DNA of 14,924 nucleotides from Syntrophaceae bacterium UBA5744 (GCA_002419215.1 DIFQ01000039.1:67727-82650), one strand, 5' to 3'; counted from the stretch's first letter, positions 6,624 through 14,866 are shown. Notes: generated by a model from the sequence alone, not told the origin. Made by a program: numbers and translations.

Positions 6624-6658
6624 TGTAACTATATATTGATGAATTTCAGATTGTTACA
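6624..6658. promoter_or_regulatory. Inverted repeat upstream of the sigma-54 promoter, candidate activator site
   Basis: TGTAAC (6624-6629) and GTTACA (6653-6658) are perfect inverse complements, 29 bp centre to centre (about three helical turns). The pair is centred about 70 nt upstream of the predicted start of the -24/-12 promoter, in the range where NtrC-type activators bind. Assignment to the neighbouring regulator is inference. Confidence 0.35.
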
Positions 6659-6683
6659 TGAAAGTGGACCCCGGTCGACTCCA

Positions 6684-6699
6684 TGGCATATCGGTTGCA
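6684..6699 (+). promoter_or_regulatory. Sigma-54 (-24/-12) promoter of the c-subunit/dCache operon
   Basis: TGGCAT, five bases, TTGCA. It is 16 nt long like the consensus TGGCACG-N4-TTGCW, keeps the essential GG and GC at the correct spacing, and matches TGGCA and TTGCA exactly. Predicted start near 6710, leaving a leader of about 97 nt. No comparably good sigma-70 promoter is evident between here and 6807. Confidence 0.7.
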
Positions 6700-6806
6700 A
6701 ACTCTTTCGCCGTTTTGAGCAGATTTCCCTTTTACTTGTGAGCCGTGTGTGCTACTCAGGGAAAAAATTCAAGAGCATCAATATAAGATGAAAGGAGAAA
6801 GAGGTT

Positions 6807-7172
6807 ATGTTCAAGAAGACGTTGTTAACCATTTGTTCAGCACTGTTCACCCTTCTGATTTCCGCCCCGGCGGTGCTCGCGGCGGAGGCTCTTCCTTCCG
6901 GAGATGCCTATAACAAGGTGTTCTTTGCTGTCGGCGCCATGCTGGCCGCCGGTATCGGCGTGGGCCTCGGCGCAATCGGCGCGGGCGCGGGCATCGGCAA
7001 TGCCGCCAACGGCGCCTGTATGGCCGTCGGCCGCAACCCCGGCGTACAGGGCAAGATCATGACGACCATGCTCGTCGGCATGGCCATGGCGGAGTCCTGC
7101 GTTATTTACGCACTGGTTATCGGTCTTGTCATTCTCTATGCGAACCCCTACGCGGCCTTGATCCTCAAGTAA
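6807..7172 (+). CDS. atpE: F-type ATP synthase subunit c (orphan), with signal-peptide-like extension
   Basis: 121 aa; AAAGGAG precedes the ATG. The c subunit forms the membrane rotor ring that carries ions through the F0 motor. Residues 1-26 form a signal-peptide-like segment (FKKTLLTIC, hydrophobic core, ending APAVLAA), which makes it longer than the usual 75-90 aa; similar extensions occur in other deltaproteobacterial c subunits. Helix 1 is glycine-rich (about 41-74), the polar loop is GRNPG (R76-N77-P78), and helix 2 carries the ion carboxylate Glu96 in AMAESCVIY. Compared with the Na+-binding Ilyobacter c subunit, Ser97 and Tyr101 are kept, but the helix-1 Gln aligns with Ile, so H+ coupling seems more likely. 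No other ATP synthase gene is nearby. It forms an operon with the dCache gene 40 nt downstream. Confidence 0.9.
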   Translation: MFKKTLLTICSALFTLLISAPAVLAAEALPSGDAYNKVFFAVGAMLAAGIGVGLGAIGAGAGIGNAANGACMAVGRNPGVQGKIMTTMLVGMAMAESCVIYALVIGLVILYANPYAALILK

Positions 7173-7212
7173 GATCCGCTCTGAAAAAAATACAGAATAG
7201 GGGGAAAAGAGT

Positions 7213-8529
7213 ATGGCAGAGACTAAGAAAGATAAGCAGTTCTTCTCCATCGGAAGGATATTCTTCCTGCTTATCGTCATTCCCCTGTCTCTCATGGCTT
7301 TCCTGATTGCCAACGGTATCTTCAAGGTAGGGGATACCGCAAGAGAGCGCGCGACCACCGTTCTGGACCAGAAATCCCAGGAAGAGATCAAGATTCGGGC
7401 GATCAACACGGCGGAGGAAGTGGCCAATTTCCTCCGGGAGAGGGAAAACGACGTCCTCGTCGCTTCCATCCTCCCGGGTTCGGAGGCCGCCTACAAGTCC
7501 TTTGTGGATCAGAAGAAGAAAAATCTCTGGATGAAGGACAAGGACGGCAAGATTCAGAAAGTCGCGGCGCCTCTCTACGTGGAGATGTCCCTCATCGACC
7601 GGTCCGGCAACGAGATCGTCCGGATCGCGAACGGAGCGGTGGCAGGGAAGAACCAGTTGAGAAACGTGGCAGCCCCTGGCAACACGACGTACAAGTCCGA
7701 GGACTACTTTTCGAAAGCCGTCGGACTCGGCAAGGGCGAAGTCTACGTTTCTCGCGTGACCGGCTGGTACGTGAGCAAGCAGGAGTTCGAAAAGGGGAAG
7801 AGATATTCCGGTGTCGTTCGTTTCGCCACCCCGATCTTCGACAAGGGTGGGCTCTCGGGCGTCGTGGTGCTGAGCCTCGATTACAGGCATCTGGCGGCCT
7901 TTACGGATCATATCGTTCCGACGCAGGCGGATTATGTATTCGAGGCCGATGCGTCGACTGGCAATTACGCCTACATGGTGGACAACAAGGGGTTGATCAT
8001 TTCCCACCCGCTCGATTATCACATCGAAGGACTGAACCCCGACGGGACGGCGTTGCAACCGTTGACCAAGGACACCGCCGAGGCCCTGATCAAGGAAGGC
8101 AAGGAGGTTTTGAACCTCAACCTGCTCGGATTCATGGATCCGGGTCTGCCTGAAGTGGCCAAGGAAGCGGCGACGGGTAAAGCGGGAATCAAGAACTACA
8201 AGTTCGCAGGCCGCGACAAGTTCGTAGCCTATGCCCCCATCAAGTACATCACCAAGTCATACCCCGAGCCCGCCGGTTTCGGCTGGATCGGGATGGGCGT
8301 CGACATCGCGAAATTCCAGGAGATGGCGACGGCCACGGCGGAGAAGATCAACCAGGAAGTGAAGGGTTGGACCTCGACGATCGTTATCATCATCATTGCA
8401 GCCGTAATCCTGCTGTTCGGGATCTCGGCCCTGCTGGCCCGGGGCATCGGCCGCTCGCTCGAGGCGGAAGTGCCTGCCGGCGCGGAAGGTGCGAAGGAAG
8501 AGCTTTATGACGACGAAGAGGACAAGTAA
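7213..8529 (+). CDS. Membrane dCache-type sensor protein without output domain
   Basis: 438 aa, ATG preceded by AGGGGGAAAAG. A short charged N-terminus is followed by TM1 (about 12-36), a large extracytoplasmic region (about 40-385) and TM2 (about 388-409, STIVIIIIAAVILLFGISALLA). The remaining 29 residues form an acidic tail ending DDEEDK. The outer region reads like a double Cache sensor: a long helix, VEMSLIDRSGNEIVRI, FATPIFDKGGLSGVVVLSLDY, VDNKGLIISHP, then FVAYAPI...GWIGMGVD in the membrane-proximal half. Such domains normally feed HAMP, kinase, chemotaxis or cyclase modules, and none is present. It may be a stand-alone sensor acting through a partner, with the soluble PAS kinase encoded nearby as a candidate. 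The ligand is unknown. The operon ends in a strong terminator 27 nt after the stop. Confidence 0.8.
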   Translation: MAETKKDKQFFSIGRIFFLLIVIPLSLMAFLIANGIFKVGDTARERATTVLDQKSQEEIKIRAINTAEEVANFLRERENDVLVASILPGSEAAYKSFVDQKKKNLWMKDKDGKIQKVAAPLYVEMSLIDRSGNEIVRIANGAVAGKNQLRNVAAPGNTTYKSEDYFSKAVGLGKGEVYVSRVTGWYVSKQEFEKGKRYSGVVRFATPIFDKGGLSGVVVLSLDYRHLAAFTDHIVPTQADYVFEADASTGNYAYMVDNKGLIISHPLDYHIEGLNPDGTALQPLTKDTAEALIKEGKEVLNLNLLGFMDPGLPEVAKEAATGKAGIKNYKFAGRDKFVAYAPIKYITKSYPEPAGFGWIGMGVDIAKFQEMATATAEKINQEVKGWTSTIVIIIIAAVILLFGISALLARGIGRSLEAEVPAGAEGAKEELYDDEEDK

Positions 8530-8556
8530 TCGTCCTTGAAGGCATGATCCCGACAG

Positions 8557-8590
8557 GGGCCCGGATCACTGATCCGGGCCCTTTCTTTTC
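8557..8590 (+). terminator. Strong intrinsic terminator of the c-subunit/dCache operon
   Basis: GGGCCCGGATC (8557-8567), loop ACT, GATCCGGGCCC (8571-8581): a perfect 11-bp GC-rich stem followed by TTTCTTTTC. Confidence 0.95.
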
Positions 8591-8747
8591 CTGTAAAGCT
8601 CCTTTCCCTATAGGCGCCCTCTCCCTATGAAAAACCCCTTCCCTGATCTTCCTCTCCCTTGAGGGGAGAGGATTGAGGTGAGGGTGATTGTTTCCCGTCC
8701 ATGGATGAGAGGATCGCGGTGAAAGGAAAAGGCGCCGGATAATTTCA
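8591..8747. other. Intergenic region upstream of the yqeY promoter
   Basis: Between the terminator and the yqeY promoter I see pyrimidine-rich sequence, one dispersed-type palindrome (8651-8686) and no gene. The ribosomal protein S21 gene (rpsU), which often precedes yqeY/dnaG in proteobacteria, is not present here in any frame. Confidence 0.55.
8651..8686. repeat. Dispersed-type palindromic repeat (CCTCTCCC...GGGAGAGG)
   Basis: A perfect 8-bp stem, CCTCTCCC (8651-8658) and GGGAGAGG (8664-8671) around TTGAG, followed by ATTGAGGTGAGGGTG. This arrangement is a familiar short intergenic repeat in many proteobacterial genomes. No U tract follows, so it is not a terminator. Confidence 0.55.
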
Positions 8748-8775
8748 TTGACAAATTATTCGGTTATCCTATAAA
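8748..8775 (+). promoter_or_regulatory. Sigma-70 promoter of yqeY (and downstream dnaG-rpoD)
   Basis: Perfect -35 TTGACA (8748-8753), 16-nt spacer, TATAAA (8770-8775). Predicted start near 8782. The leader of about 105 nt to 8888 contains short GC-rich dyads (GCAGG/CCTGC at about 8822-8839; CCCG/CGGG just after) but no recognisable riboswitch. Confidence 0.75.
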
Positions 8776-8887
8776 TGACAAGATTTTGAAGCAAATGGTT
8801 TCCCGTCCTCGGGTCGGGTTCGCAGGCATGCGTCCCTGCCCGTAAAGCGGGTGTTGGAACGAATCAATCTCAACGGTGGGGGTCACC

Positions 8888-9334
8888 ATGAGTCTGAAAG
8901 AAAAGATCAACAGCGAGATGGTCGTAGCGGCGAAGGCGAAGGATTCGCTCAAACTGGGGGCAATTCGGATGATCAAAACGGCTCTTCACAACAAGGAGAT
9001 CGATGCCAAACGCGAGTTGAACGAATCGGAAATCCTCCAGGTTCTCTCGTCGATCGTGAAGCAGCGCAAGGACTCCATCGAGCAGTTCAAGACCGGGAAC
9101 CGCCAGGATCTGGTCGAAAAGGAAGAGTACGAACTCAAGGTCGTCCAGGCCTTTATGCCCCAGCAGATGTCCGCGGAGGAGGTCGAGGCGGAGGTCGTGA
9201 AAGCCATCGCCGAGGCCGGCGCAACGAGCGTCAAGGACATGGGAAAGGTCATGAAGGTCCTCATGCCGAGAGTGACGGGAAAGGCCGACGGCAAGCTGAT
9301 CAGCGATACGGTCAAAGCGAAACTCGCCGGCTGA
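8888..9334 (+). CDS. yqeY: GatB/YqeY domain protein
   Basis: 148 aa from ATG before SLKEKINSEMVVAAKAKD; an ATG four codons earlier (8876) is possible, but the family usually starts at MSLKEKI-type sequence and GGTGGGGGT lies upstream of 8888. Family hallmarks visible: LGAIRMIKTALHNKEID, VLSSIVKQRKDSIEQF, EYELKVVQAFMPQQMS and a C-terminal MGKVMKVLMPRVTGKADGK. YqeY resembles the tRNA-binding tail of the GatB amidotransferase subunit. It has long been linked to tRNA or translation, but its exact role is not settled. It commonly sits just before dnaG and rpoD, as here. Confidence 0.95.
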   Translation: MSLKEKINSEMVVAAKAKDSLKLGAIRMIKTALHNKEIDAKRELNESEILQVLSSIVKQRKDSIEQFKTGNRQDLVEKEEYELKVVQAFMPQQMSAEEVEAEVVKAIAEAGATSVKDMGKVMKVLMPRVTGKADGKLISDTVKAKLAG

Positions 9335-9401
9335 CGGCAGGAAGTGAGCCCCTGGGGATACCAGGCCGGGCCCCGGGCCCATGCGACCCGGCGCTCCGGT
9401 G

Positions 9402-9423
9402 CGCGTTTTTCGAAAAAAACGCG
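9402..9423. other. Perfect hairpin in the yqeY-dnaG spacer, possible attenuator
   Basis: CGCGTTTTT, loop CGAA, AAAAACGCG: 9 bp, perfect. GC-rich dyads (repeated GGGCCC at about 9367-9380) lie just upstream. The stem is not followed by a U tract, though its left arm contains five T. It could reduce read-through from yqeY into dnaG. Confidence 0.4.
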
Positions 9424-9432
9424 TCTCGAGCC

Positions 9433-9460
9433 TTTACACCTTTCCGATCTTCATTATATT
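9433..9460 (+). promoter_or_regulatory. Internal sigma-70 promoter for dnaG-rpoD
   Basis: TTTACA (9433-9438), 16-nt spacer, TATATT (9455-9460); each box differs from consensus at one position. Predicted start near 9467, about 26 nt before the TTG start of dnaG, so dnaG-rpoD can probably be transcribed independently of yqeY. Confidence 0.6.
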
Positions 9461-9492
9461 AGTGATGAAGCCTTGAAAAAGGGTATCGGATT

Positions 9493-11239
9493 TTGAAGGG
9501 TTACATTCCCGAGGACCGGATCGAGGAAATCCGAAACCGGATCAATATTGTCGATCTGGTTTCCGAGTATGTCACGCTGAAGAAGGCGGGGCGAAATTAC
9601 ATCGGGTCCTGTCCCTTTCACAAGGAAAAAACCCCTTCATTCACGGTAAACGCCGAAAAGCAGATTTACCATTGCTTCGGGTGCGGCGAGGGAGGAAATG
9701 CCTTTTCCTTCCTGATGAAGATCGGCAACATGACGTTCCCGGAGGCGGTCCGTCATCTGGCGGGAAAATTGGGCATCACGCTTCCCTCACGTGAGTTCAC
9801 GCCGGAGGAGAAGAATCGCCTGGACCACAGGGAAACCCTGCTCCGTGTCAACCACCTCGCTGCCGGATATTACGCCAGGTCGTTGCGCTCCCCTGCAGGC
9901 GCCCGGGGTAAGGCCTATCTCGATAAGAGAGGAATCAAGCCGGAGACGATCGAGACCTTCCAGCTTGGCTATGCCCCGGAAGGGTGGAGAAACCTCCGTG
10001 ACCACCTGCAGCGTGAAAAGGTTTCCCTGAAGCATGCCGAGCAGGCGGGTCTTCTGGTGTCCCGGAAAGACGGCGACTTCTACGACCGGTTTCGAAGCAG
10101 GCTGATGTTTCCCATCGAGGACGTCAACGGCAACGTCATCGCTTTCGGGGGGAGGATCATCGGGGAGGGTGAGCCGAAGTACCTCAATTCCCCCGAGTCA
10201 CCCATCTATGTCAAGGGCAGGAATCTTTACGGCCTGGCCCGGGCCAAGAACGCGATCCGCAGGGACGACACCCTGATCATTGTCGAAGGCTATTTTGACC
10301 TTCTTGCCCTGTGGAACCACGGGATCCAGAACGTCGCGGCCACGCAGGGGACGGCGCTGACGCGCGAACACGTGGATCTGATCAAACGATATACGGGCTC
10401 CGTGGCCCTCACCTTCGACGCCGACGCAGGCGGCAAATCCGCCCTGGAGAGGAGCATGTCCCTCTTTCTCGAGCGCGGACTGCGGGCCCGGGCCGTGGTG
10501 CTGTCCGACGGGAAGGACCCCGACGAGTTCATCTCGAAGCATGGGAAAGAGGCCTTTCTGGAGGAAATCGCCCGCGCACGCGCCCTCGTGGATTATTACA
10601 TCGATGAGGTCATCGGGACGGGCCGCAACATCGACGAGCGCAGGGATGCCTGGAAGGCGGCTCTGCCGTTCATTGCGGGAATCGCCGATGCCGTCGAGCG
10701 CGACCAGTTCATGCAGCGCGTCGCGGAGCGCCTGGGGGTCGACGAGGCACTGGTCCGGCGGGAGGTGAGCCGCCAAGAGGCGTCGCAAGGGCAGCCGGAA
10801 AGCCCCCCGGCCCGACGCACGACAGGCACCCTCGACCCCGTGGAGCTGAGTCTCATCCAGATGATGATCGAGAGCCCGGCAAGGATCTCGGAGATCGACC
10901 GGGGCAACGTTTTGTCCTGCTTCACGAGCGACGCGCTGAAGAGTCTGGGGGAATCGCTCGTGGAGAGCCACCGCAAGGGTCAGACCACGCGGCTGGCCGA
11001 AATCGTAGACCGTGTGGAAAACAAGGCGGTCAGGGAGAAGCTCCTCGAGGCAACCGTATCCGCAGGTTCGCCGGACGAGGCCCTTCGTGACCGCATCTTT
11101 GACGATACCCTACGCAAGATCAGGCAACGATGGTACAAGGAGAAGCAGCGGGACCTGAGGATCCGGCTCCTGCGCGCGCAGGAAGCTGGCGACCAGGAAA
11201 TGTGCAACCGCCTTCTAGACGAAAAGGAACGATTACGCC

Positions 11240-11262
<23 letters not shown>
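9493..11262 (+). CDS. dnaG: DNA primase DnaG
   Basis: 589 aa, normal length. The TTG start is the only sensible one: an in-frame stop lies at 9466-9468 and AAAAAGGG precedes the TTG. DnaG makes RNA primers at the replication fork. N-terminal CHC2 zinc finger: Cys40, His43, Cys61, Cys64 (SCPFHKEKTPSF...YHCFGCGEGG). Catalytic core includes YLDKRGI, LMFPIEDVNGNVIAFGGR and the TOPRIM domain with Glu265 (IIVEGYFD) and Asp309/Asp311 (LTFDADAGG), followed by KDPDEF. The C-terminal region (about 430-589), charged and helical, corresponds to the DnaB-helicase interaction domain. Its last 23 nt overlap rpoD, so the two are co-translated. Confidence 0.98.
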
Positions 11263-13051
<1,789 letters not shown>

Positions 13052-13055
13052 AGGC

Positions 13056-13084
13056 TTGACAAACGGACTGATTGCCGTTAAATA
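13056..13084 (+). promoter_or_regulatory. Promoter of the tRNA gene
   Basis: Perfect TTGACA (13056-13061) starting four bases after the rpoD stop codon, then 16-17 nt and TTAAAT/TAAATA (13078-13084). Predicted start near 13091, about 23 nt before the mature tRNA. No terminator separates it from rpoD. Confidence 0.6.
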
Positions 13085-13113
13085 ACCGGATTCGATAAGT
13101 ATTTTGTGCAGAG

Positions 13114-13189
13114 GGGCCCATAGCTCAATTGGCAGAGCCACCGGCTCATAACCGGTAGGTCCCTGGTTCGATCCCAGGTGGGCCCACCA
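13114..13189 (+). tRNA. tRNA with CAT anticodon (elongator Met, possibly Ile2)
   Basis: 76 nt with encoded CCA (13187-13189). Acceptor GGGCCCA/TGGGCCC (7 bp), D arm GCTC/GAGC, anticodon arm ACCGG-CTCATAA-CCGGT with anticodon CAT at 13147-13149, variable AGGTC, T arm CCTGG-TTCGATC-CCAGG. A normal G1:C72 pair and the absence of three G:C pairs at the base of the anticodon stem argue against initiator tRNA. A CAT anticodon can also belong to lysidine-modified tRNA-Ile2, which sequence alone does not rule out. Confidence 0.95.
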
Positions 13190-13312
13190 TTTCGACCCGG
13201 GCCCGAGCTGTCCTGCCCGCTCTGCAAAAAGGGTTTATCCGTGAACACACCAGCGAATCATGATGGAGCCGGCACACGACAGTCATCGAATCCCGGCATA
13301 GGGGACAGTCTC
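13190..13312 (+). other. Transcribed trailer between tRNA and terminator
   Basis: About 123 nt separate the tRNA from its terminator. I find no second tRNA, no open frame with a ribosome binding site, and no known RNA family. It is probably 3' trailer, though it is long enough to release a small RNA after tRNA processing. Confidence 0.4.
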
Positions 13313-13341
13313 AAAATGCACCATACCGGTGCATTTTTTTT
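13313..13341 (+). terminator. Intrinsic terminator after the tRNA
   Basis: AAAATGCACC (13313-13322), loop ATACC, GGTGCATTTT (13328-13337): a perfect 10-bp stem running into eight T residues (13334-13341). The A tract opposite the T tract means it could also act on the minus strand. Confidence 0.9.
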
Positions 13342-13355
13342 ATTCTGGCGAGCTG

Positions 13356-13385
13356 TTGACCGGGGGCACATCCTGTGAATATGAG
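13356..13385 (+). promoter_or_regulatory. Possible promoter of the zinc-ribbon/RNase HI operon
   Basis: TTGACC (13356-13361), 18-nt spacer, TATGAG (13380-13385). It is the best match between the terminator and the gene at 13556, but the spacing is long and the -10 is only four of six. It would place the octamer arms at 13384-13486 in the 5' leader. Confidence 0.35.
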
Positions 13386-13417
13386 AAGGTAAGAGGGTGA
13401 GAGGGTAAGAATGTTGG
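13384..13417. repeat. Octamer array, left arm (AGAGGGTA-like x4)
   Basis: AGAAGGTA, AGAGGGTG, AGAGGGTA, AGAATGTT, then GG. It faces an inverted copy at 13453-13486 across a 35-nt centre that holds a small TCGG/CCGA hairpin. Confidence 0.85.
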
Positions 13418-13452
13418 ATGCATCGGCAGCCGAACTCATGCTTTCTGCTTCT

Positions 13453-13486
13453 CCAACCTTCTCACCGTCAGACCTTCTTACCCTCT
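13453..13486. repeat. Octamer array, right arm (TACCCTCT-like x4)
   Basis: Read on the minus strand: AGAGGGTA, AGAAGGTC, TGACGGTG, AGAAGGTT, GG. It ends in GTTGG like the left arm, so the arms pair with a near-perfect inner 10 bp. The remaining sequence to 13555 is a leader with no gene. Confidence 0.85.
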
Positions 13487-13555
13487 ATCGGAAATAGTGT
13501 CTTGCATCCGGCTTTTTTTGAACAGCTTACAAACACACAACGCGGGGGAAAGAGA

Positions 13556-14275
13556 TTGAAAGAACAGATAGCCCTTCTCATTGACCTTCAGAAGATCGAC
13601 CAGGATATCAAGATCCTGAACAACAAGAAGCAGACCCTTCCCGAGAAGGCGGGGCAACTCGATCTGGACTTCCAGACCCGGAAGGATCAGATAGAGGAAG
13701 AACGAAACGGTCTCGAGGGCCTGAACAAGCTTCACAAAGAGAAGGAATCGGAGCTGAAGCAGGGGCAGGAAAAGCTCCGAAAAGCCAGGGAGCGCCTGCA
13801 GGAAGTCAAGACCAACAAAGAATACCAGGCCATGCTCTCGGAGATCGAAACGCTCGAAAAGGGGAACGGCAGGATCGAGGAAGAAATTCTGGTGCTCTAT
13901 GACAGGATCGACGAGAGAAAAGTCGCCCTCAAGAGCCACGAAAAGGATTTCGAACAATACCGGGGTGTCTACGAGACGGAACGGAAAAAGATCGACGAGG
14001 AGCTGGCGTCCATCGACGGGGAACTGGGGGGTCAAAAGAAAAAATACGACGCCCTGGTCCCGGGCCTGAAGCCCAACCTGCGGCGCCGGTACGAAATGAT
14101 CAAGGGCCGCCGCAACGGAATTGCCGTCGTATCCGCCCGGAATGCCGTCTGCAGCGGGTGCAACATGAATCTGCCGCCCCAGCTGTACAACGAACTTCAG
14201 CGCTCCGAGGATCTCATCTGCTGCCCGAATTGCAACCGGATCATCTACTGGGATGAAATCGCCAATGGCGGATAA
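13556..14275 (+). CDS. C4-type zinc-ribbon coiled-coil protein (DUF164/zf-RING_7 type)
   Basis: 239 aa from a TTG preceded by GGGGGAAAGAGA. The frame is open to 13418, but that part lies over the octamer arms and is not protein-like, so the TTG before KEQIALLIDLQKIDQDIKIL is preferred; this lead matches the family start. Residues about 5-175 are long charged heptads forming an antiparallel coiled coil (with the conserved KTNKEYQAMLSEIE). The C-terminal zinc ribbon has Cys199-x2-Cys202 (CSGCNMNLPPQ) and Cys223-x2-Cys226 (CPNCNRIIYW). Members such as HP0958 bind nucleic acid and, in epsilonproteobacteria, affect flagellar sigma factor and mRNA. Here no flagellar gene is near; the RNase HI overlap suggests an RNA or nucleic-acid role, which is inference. 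Confidence 0.9.
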   Translation: MKEQIALLIDLQKIDQDIKILNNKKQTLPEKAGQLDLDFQTRKDQIEEERNGLEGLNKLHKEKESELKQGQEKLRKARERLQEVKTNKEYQAMLSEIETLEKGNGRIEEEILVLYDRIDERKVALKSHEKDFEQYRGVYETERKKIDEELASIDGELGGQKKKYDALVPGLKPNLRRRYEMIKGRRNGIAVVSARNAVCSGCNMNLPPQLYNELQRSEDLICCPNCNRIIYWDEIANGG

Positions 14276-14687
14276 GCGCCTGTCTCTCTTTACCGACGGG
14301 GCCTGCCGTGGAAATCCCGGCAATGGCGGGGCCGGGGCCGTTCTTGTCGGTGAAAACGGTGATGTGATCGGGACGGCAAAGAAGTTCCTCGGCCACTGCA
14401 CCAACAATATTGCCGAATACCGGGCCCTCATTCTCGGCCTCGAGGAGGCCCTGGGGTGCGGGGCGACGGCAATTTCCATCTATCTCGATTCAGAGCTTCT
14501 CGTCCGGCAGGTCCAGGGCGTCTACCGCGTCAAGAACCCCACCCTGAAGCCCTTGATGACCCGTGTCCGGGCCCTGCTGGACCGGTTCGACACGTGGCAA
14601 GTCGCGCACGTCCCCCGAAGCGACAATGCCGCAGCCGACAAGCTCGCCAACGAGGCCATCGACGAAGCCCTTAAAAACAGTGTCTAA
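14265..14687 (+). CDS. Ribonuclease HI family protein
   Basis: 140 aa from ATG before ADKRLSLFTDG; an in-frame ATG at 14253 (adding four residues) is equally possible, and both overlap the upstream gene (11 or 23 nt), indicating translational coupling. RNase HI cleaves RNA in RNA-DNA hybrids with two metal ions. Catalytic residues by alignment: Asp11 (FTDGACRGNPG), Glu51 (NNIAEYRALILGLE), Asp75 (IYLDSELLV) and Asp125 (SDNAAADKLAN). The E. coli His124 position aligns with Arg, as in the broader family of short RNase HI-like proteins. The last codons and the TAA lie within the first unit of an octamer array (14679-14686), so the C-terminus may have been reset by that repeat. Confidence 0.93.
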   Translation: MADKRLSLFTDGACRGNPGNGGAGAVLVGENGDVIGTAKKFLGHCTNNIAEYRALILGLEEALGCGATAISIYLDSELLVRQVQGVYRVKNPTLKPLMTRVRALLDRFDTWQVAHVPRSDNAAADKLANEAIDEALKNSV

Positions 14688-14714
14688 GTGCCTGAGTGTG
14701 GAAGTGTCTGAGTG
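14679..14714. repeat. Octamer array, left arm (AGTGTCTG-like)
   Basis: AGTGTCTA, AGTGCCTG, AGTGTGGA, AGTGTCTG, then AGTG. It begins inside the RNase HI gene and contains its stop codon. It is the inverse complement of the array at 14778-14817 and of the octamers at 2112-2135. Confidence 0.85.
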
Positions 14715-14777
14715 AGCGCTCCGCGAAGGTTACGGGAATCAGGCTGCAGGAAGAATGACCTGTCTTTTCCTGATCTT

Positions 14778-14817
14778 CACTTATACACTCAGACACTCAA
14801 ACACTTAAACACTTCTT
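14778..14817. repeat. Octamer array, right arm (CACTCAGA-like x5)
   Basis: CACTTATA, CACTCAGA, CACTCAAA, CACTTAAA, CACTTCTT. Between the arms, ATCAGG and CCTGAT (around 14738-14773) form an inner stem. The whole of 14679-14817 could fold as one long imperfect hairpin. Confidence 0.85.
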
Positions 14818-14820
14818 CCT

Positions 14821-14848
14821 CGTCCCTGCCCCCCTTGTCCCTCGTCCC
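14821..14848. repeat. Heptamer array TCGTCCC-like
   Basis: CGTCCCT, GCCCCCC, TTGTCCC, TCGTCCC in 7-nt steps, abutting the octamer arm on its left. Confidence 0.6.
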
Positions 14849-14866
14849 TGGCTTGAGAAATATCTG

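Noticed and set aside
9402..9423. Intrinsic terminator between yqeY and dnaG
   Set aside because: The stem is perfect but is followed by TCTCGAG rather than a U tract, so I list it only as a hairpin.
13418..13555. N-terminal extension of the zinc-ribbon protein
   Set aside because: Covers the octamer arm and an unstructured leader; the TTG at 13556 with a purine-rich ribosome binding site fits the family start.
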